A stretch of DNA of 64,000 nucleotides. Origin: Verrucomicrobiaceae bacterium (lineage in GTDB: Bacteria > Verrucomicrobiota > Verrucomicrobiia > Verrucomicrobiales > Verrucomicrobiaceae). A model generated the notes under the pieces. The model ran no database searches, had not been told where the DNA came from, and saw only the letters and a list, made by a program, of their open reading frames with translations. The stretch covers positions 37,306 through 101,305 of the forward strand of contig JAIXYN010000033.1 in NCBI GenBank assembly GCA_027490195.1. Direction: 5' to 3'. This document shows, piece by piece, positions 63,978 through 64,000 of this stretch. The position numbers were made by a program, and so were the translations under genes. Every line of letters starts with the position of its first letter. The stretch's first letter is position 1.

Positions 63978-64000
63978 AGCATGGAGCGCCGGGCCTGATG

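Overview
The window looks like a chromosomal segment of a Verrucomicrobiota bacterium, most likely Prosthecobacter-like Verrucomicrobiaceae. This is inferred from gene content: a 1586-residue protein joining FG-GAP repeats, a PVC-type dehydrogenase propeller and a CxxCH haem domain; a DUF1080 protein; a ThuA-like protein; NIPSNAP proteins; an FGE-sulfatase fusion; and palindromic repeats inserted in frame inside coding sequence. No rRNA, tRNA or CRISPR array was seen.

Left part (1-12.8 kb). A partial serine hydrolase is followed by a sigma-70 gene whose 3' end runs in frame into a foreign-looking AT-rich tail coupled to an HNH endonuclease. Facing it is mutS. Between them lies a two-gene module (ADP-ribosyltransferase-like protein plus a small partner), bracketed by mutS and by a second, diverged copy of the last ~50 codons of mutS. 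Next come a TerB-like gene, a four-gene minus-strand operon (proline-rich TPR-like protein, receiver/pseudokinase/FGE fusion, exported protein, esterase) and pabB.

Variable region (12.8-17.1 kb). Short plus-strand orphan genes are separated by diverged ~93-bp repeats resembling integron attC sites, followed by an AbrB/PIN toxin-antitoxin pair and a decayed gene.

Middle (17.1-42 kb). Mostly metabolic and exported proteins: NIPSNAP, beta-propeller, 3D-domain, acyl-CoA synthetase, ThuA, exonuclease, class I fumarase, MoaE, the giant dehydrogenase/cytochrome, two trans-sulfuration-type PLP enzymes flanking an ExbD-like protein, pyrH-frr, a beta-helix protein, a tryptophan-rich lipoprotein with 46-residue repeats, and an esterase.

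Phosphate locus (42-49.6 kb). A divergent OprP-type porin and pstS-pstC-pstA-pstB-pstB share a regulatory region with a Pho-box-like repeat and two near-identical GTGAC-N6-GTCAC palindromes 80 bp apart. A terminator-like hairpin separates pstS from pstC, and PstC carries a ~300-residue extra-membrane insertion. CoaX, a ROK kinase and a DUF1080 protein follow.

Signalling locus (53.5-63.7 kb). Six genes on the minus strand encode a histidine kinase, a LuxR-type response regulator, a FadL-like outer-membrane channel, a SAM methyltransferase, a membrane hybrid histidine kinase and a receiver-plus-kinase-like protein. The last three match in order and architecture the phcB-phcS-phcR quorum-sensing operon of Ralstonia, which uses fatty-acid methyl esters. 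With the adjacent FadL-type channel this is a candidate lipid-signal quorum-sensing system and the most interesting part of the window. A divergent hybrid kinase and an operator-like inverted repeat complete it.
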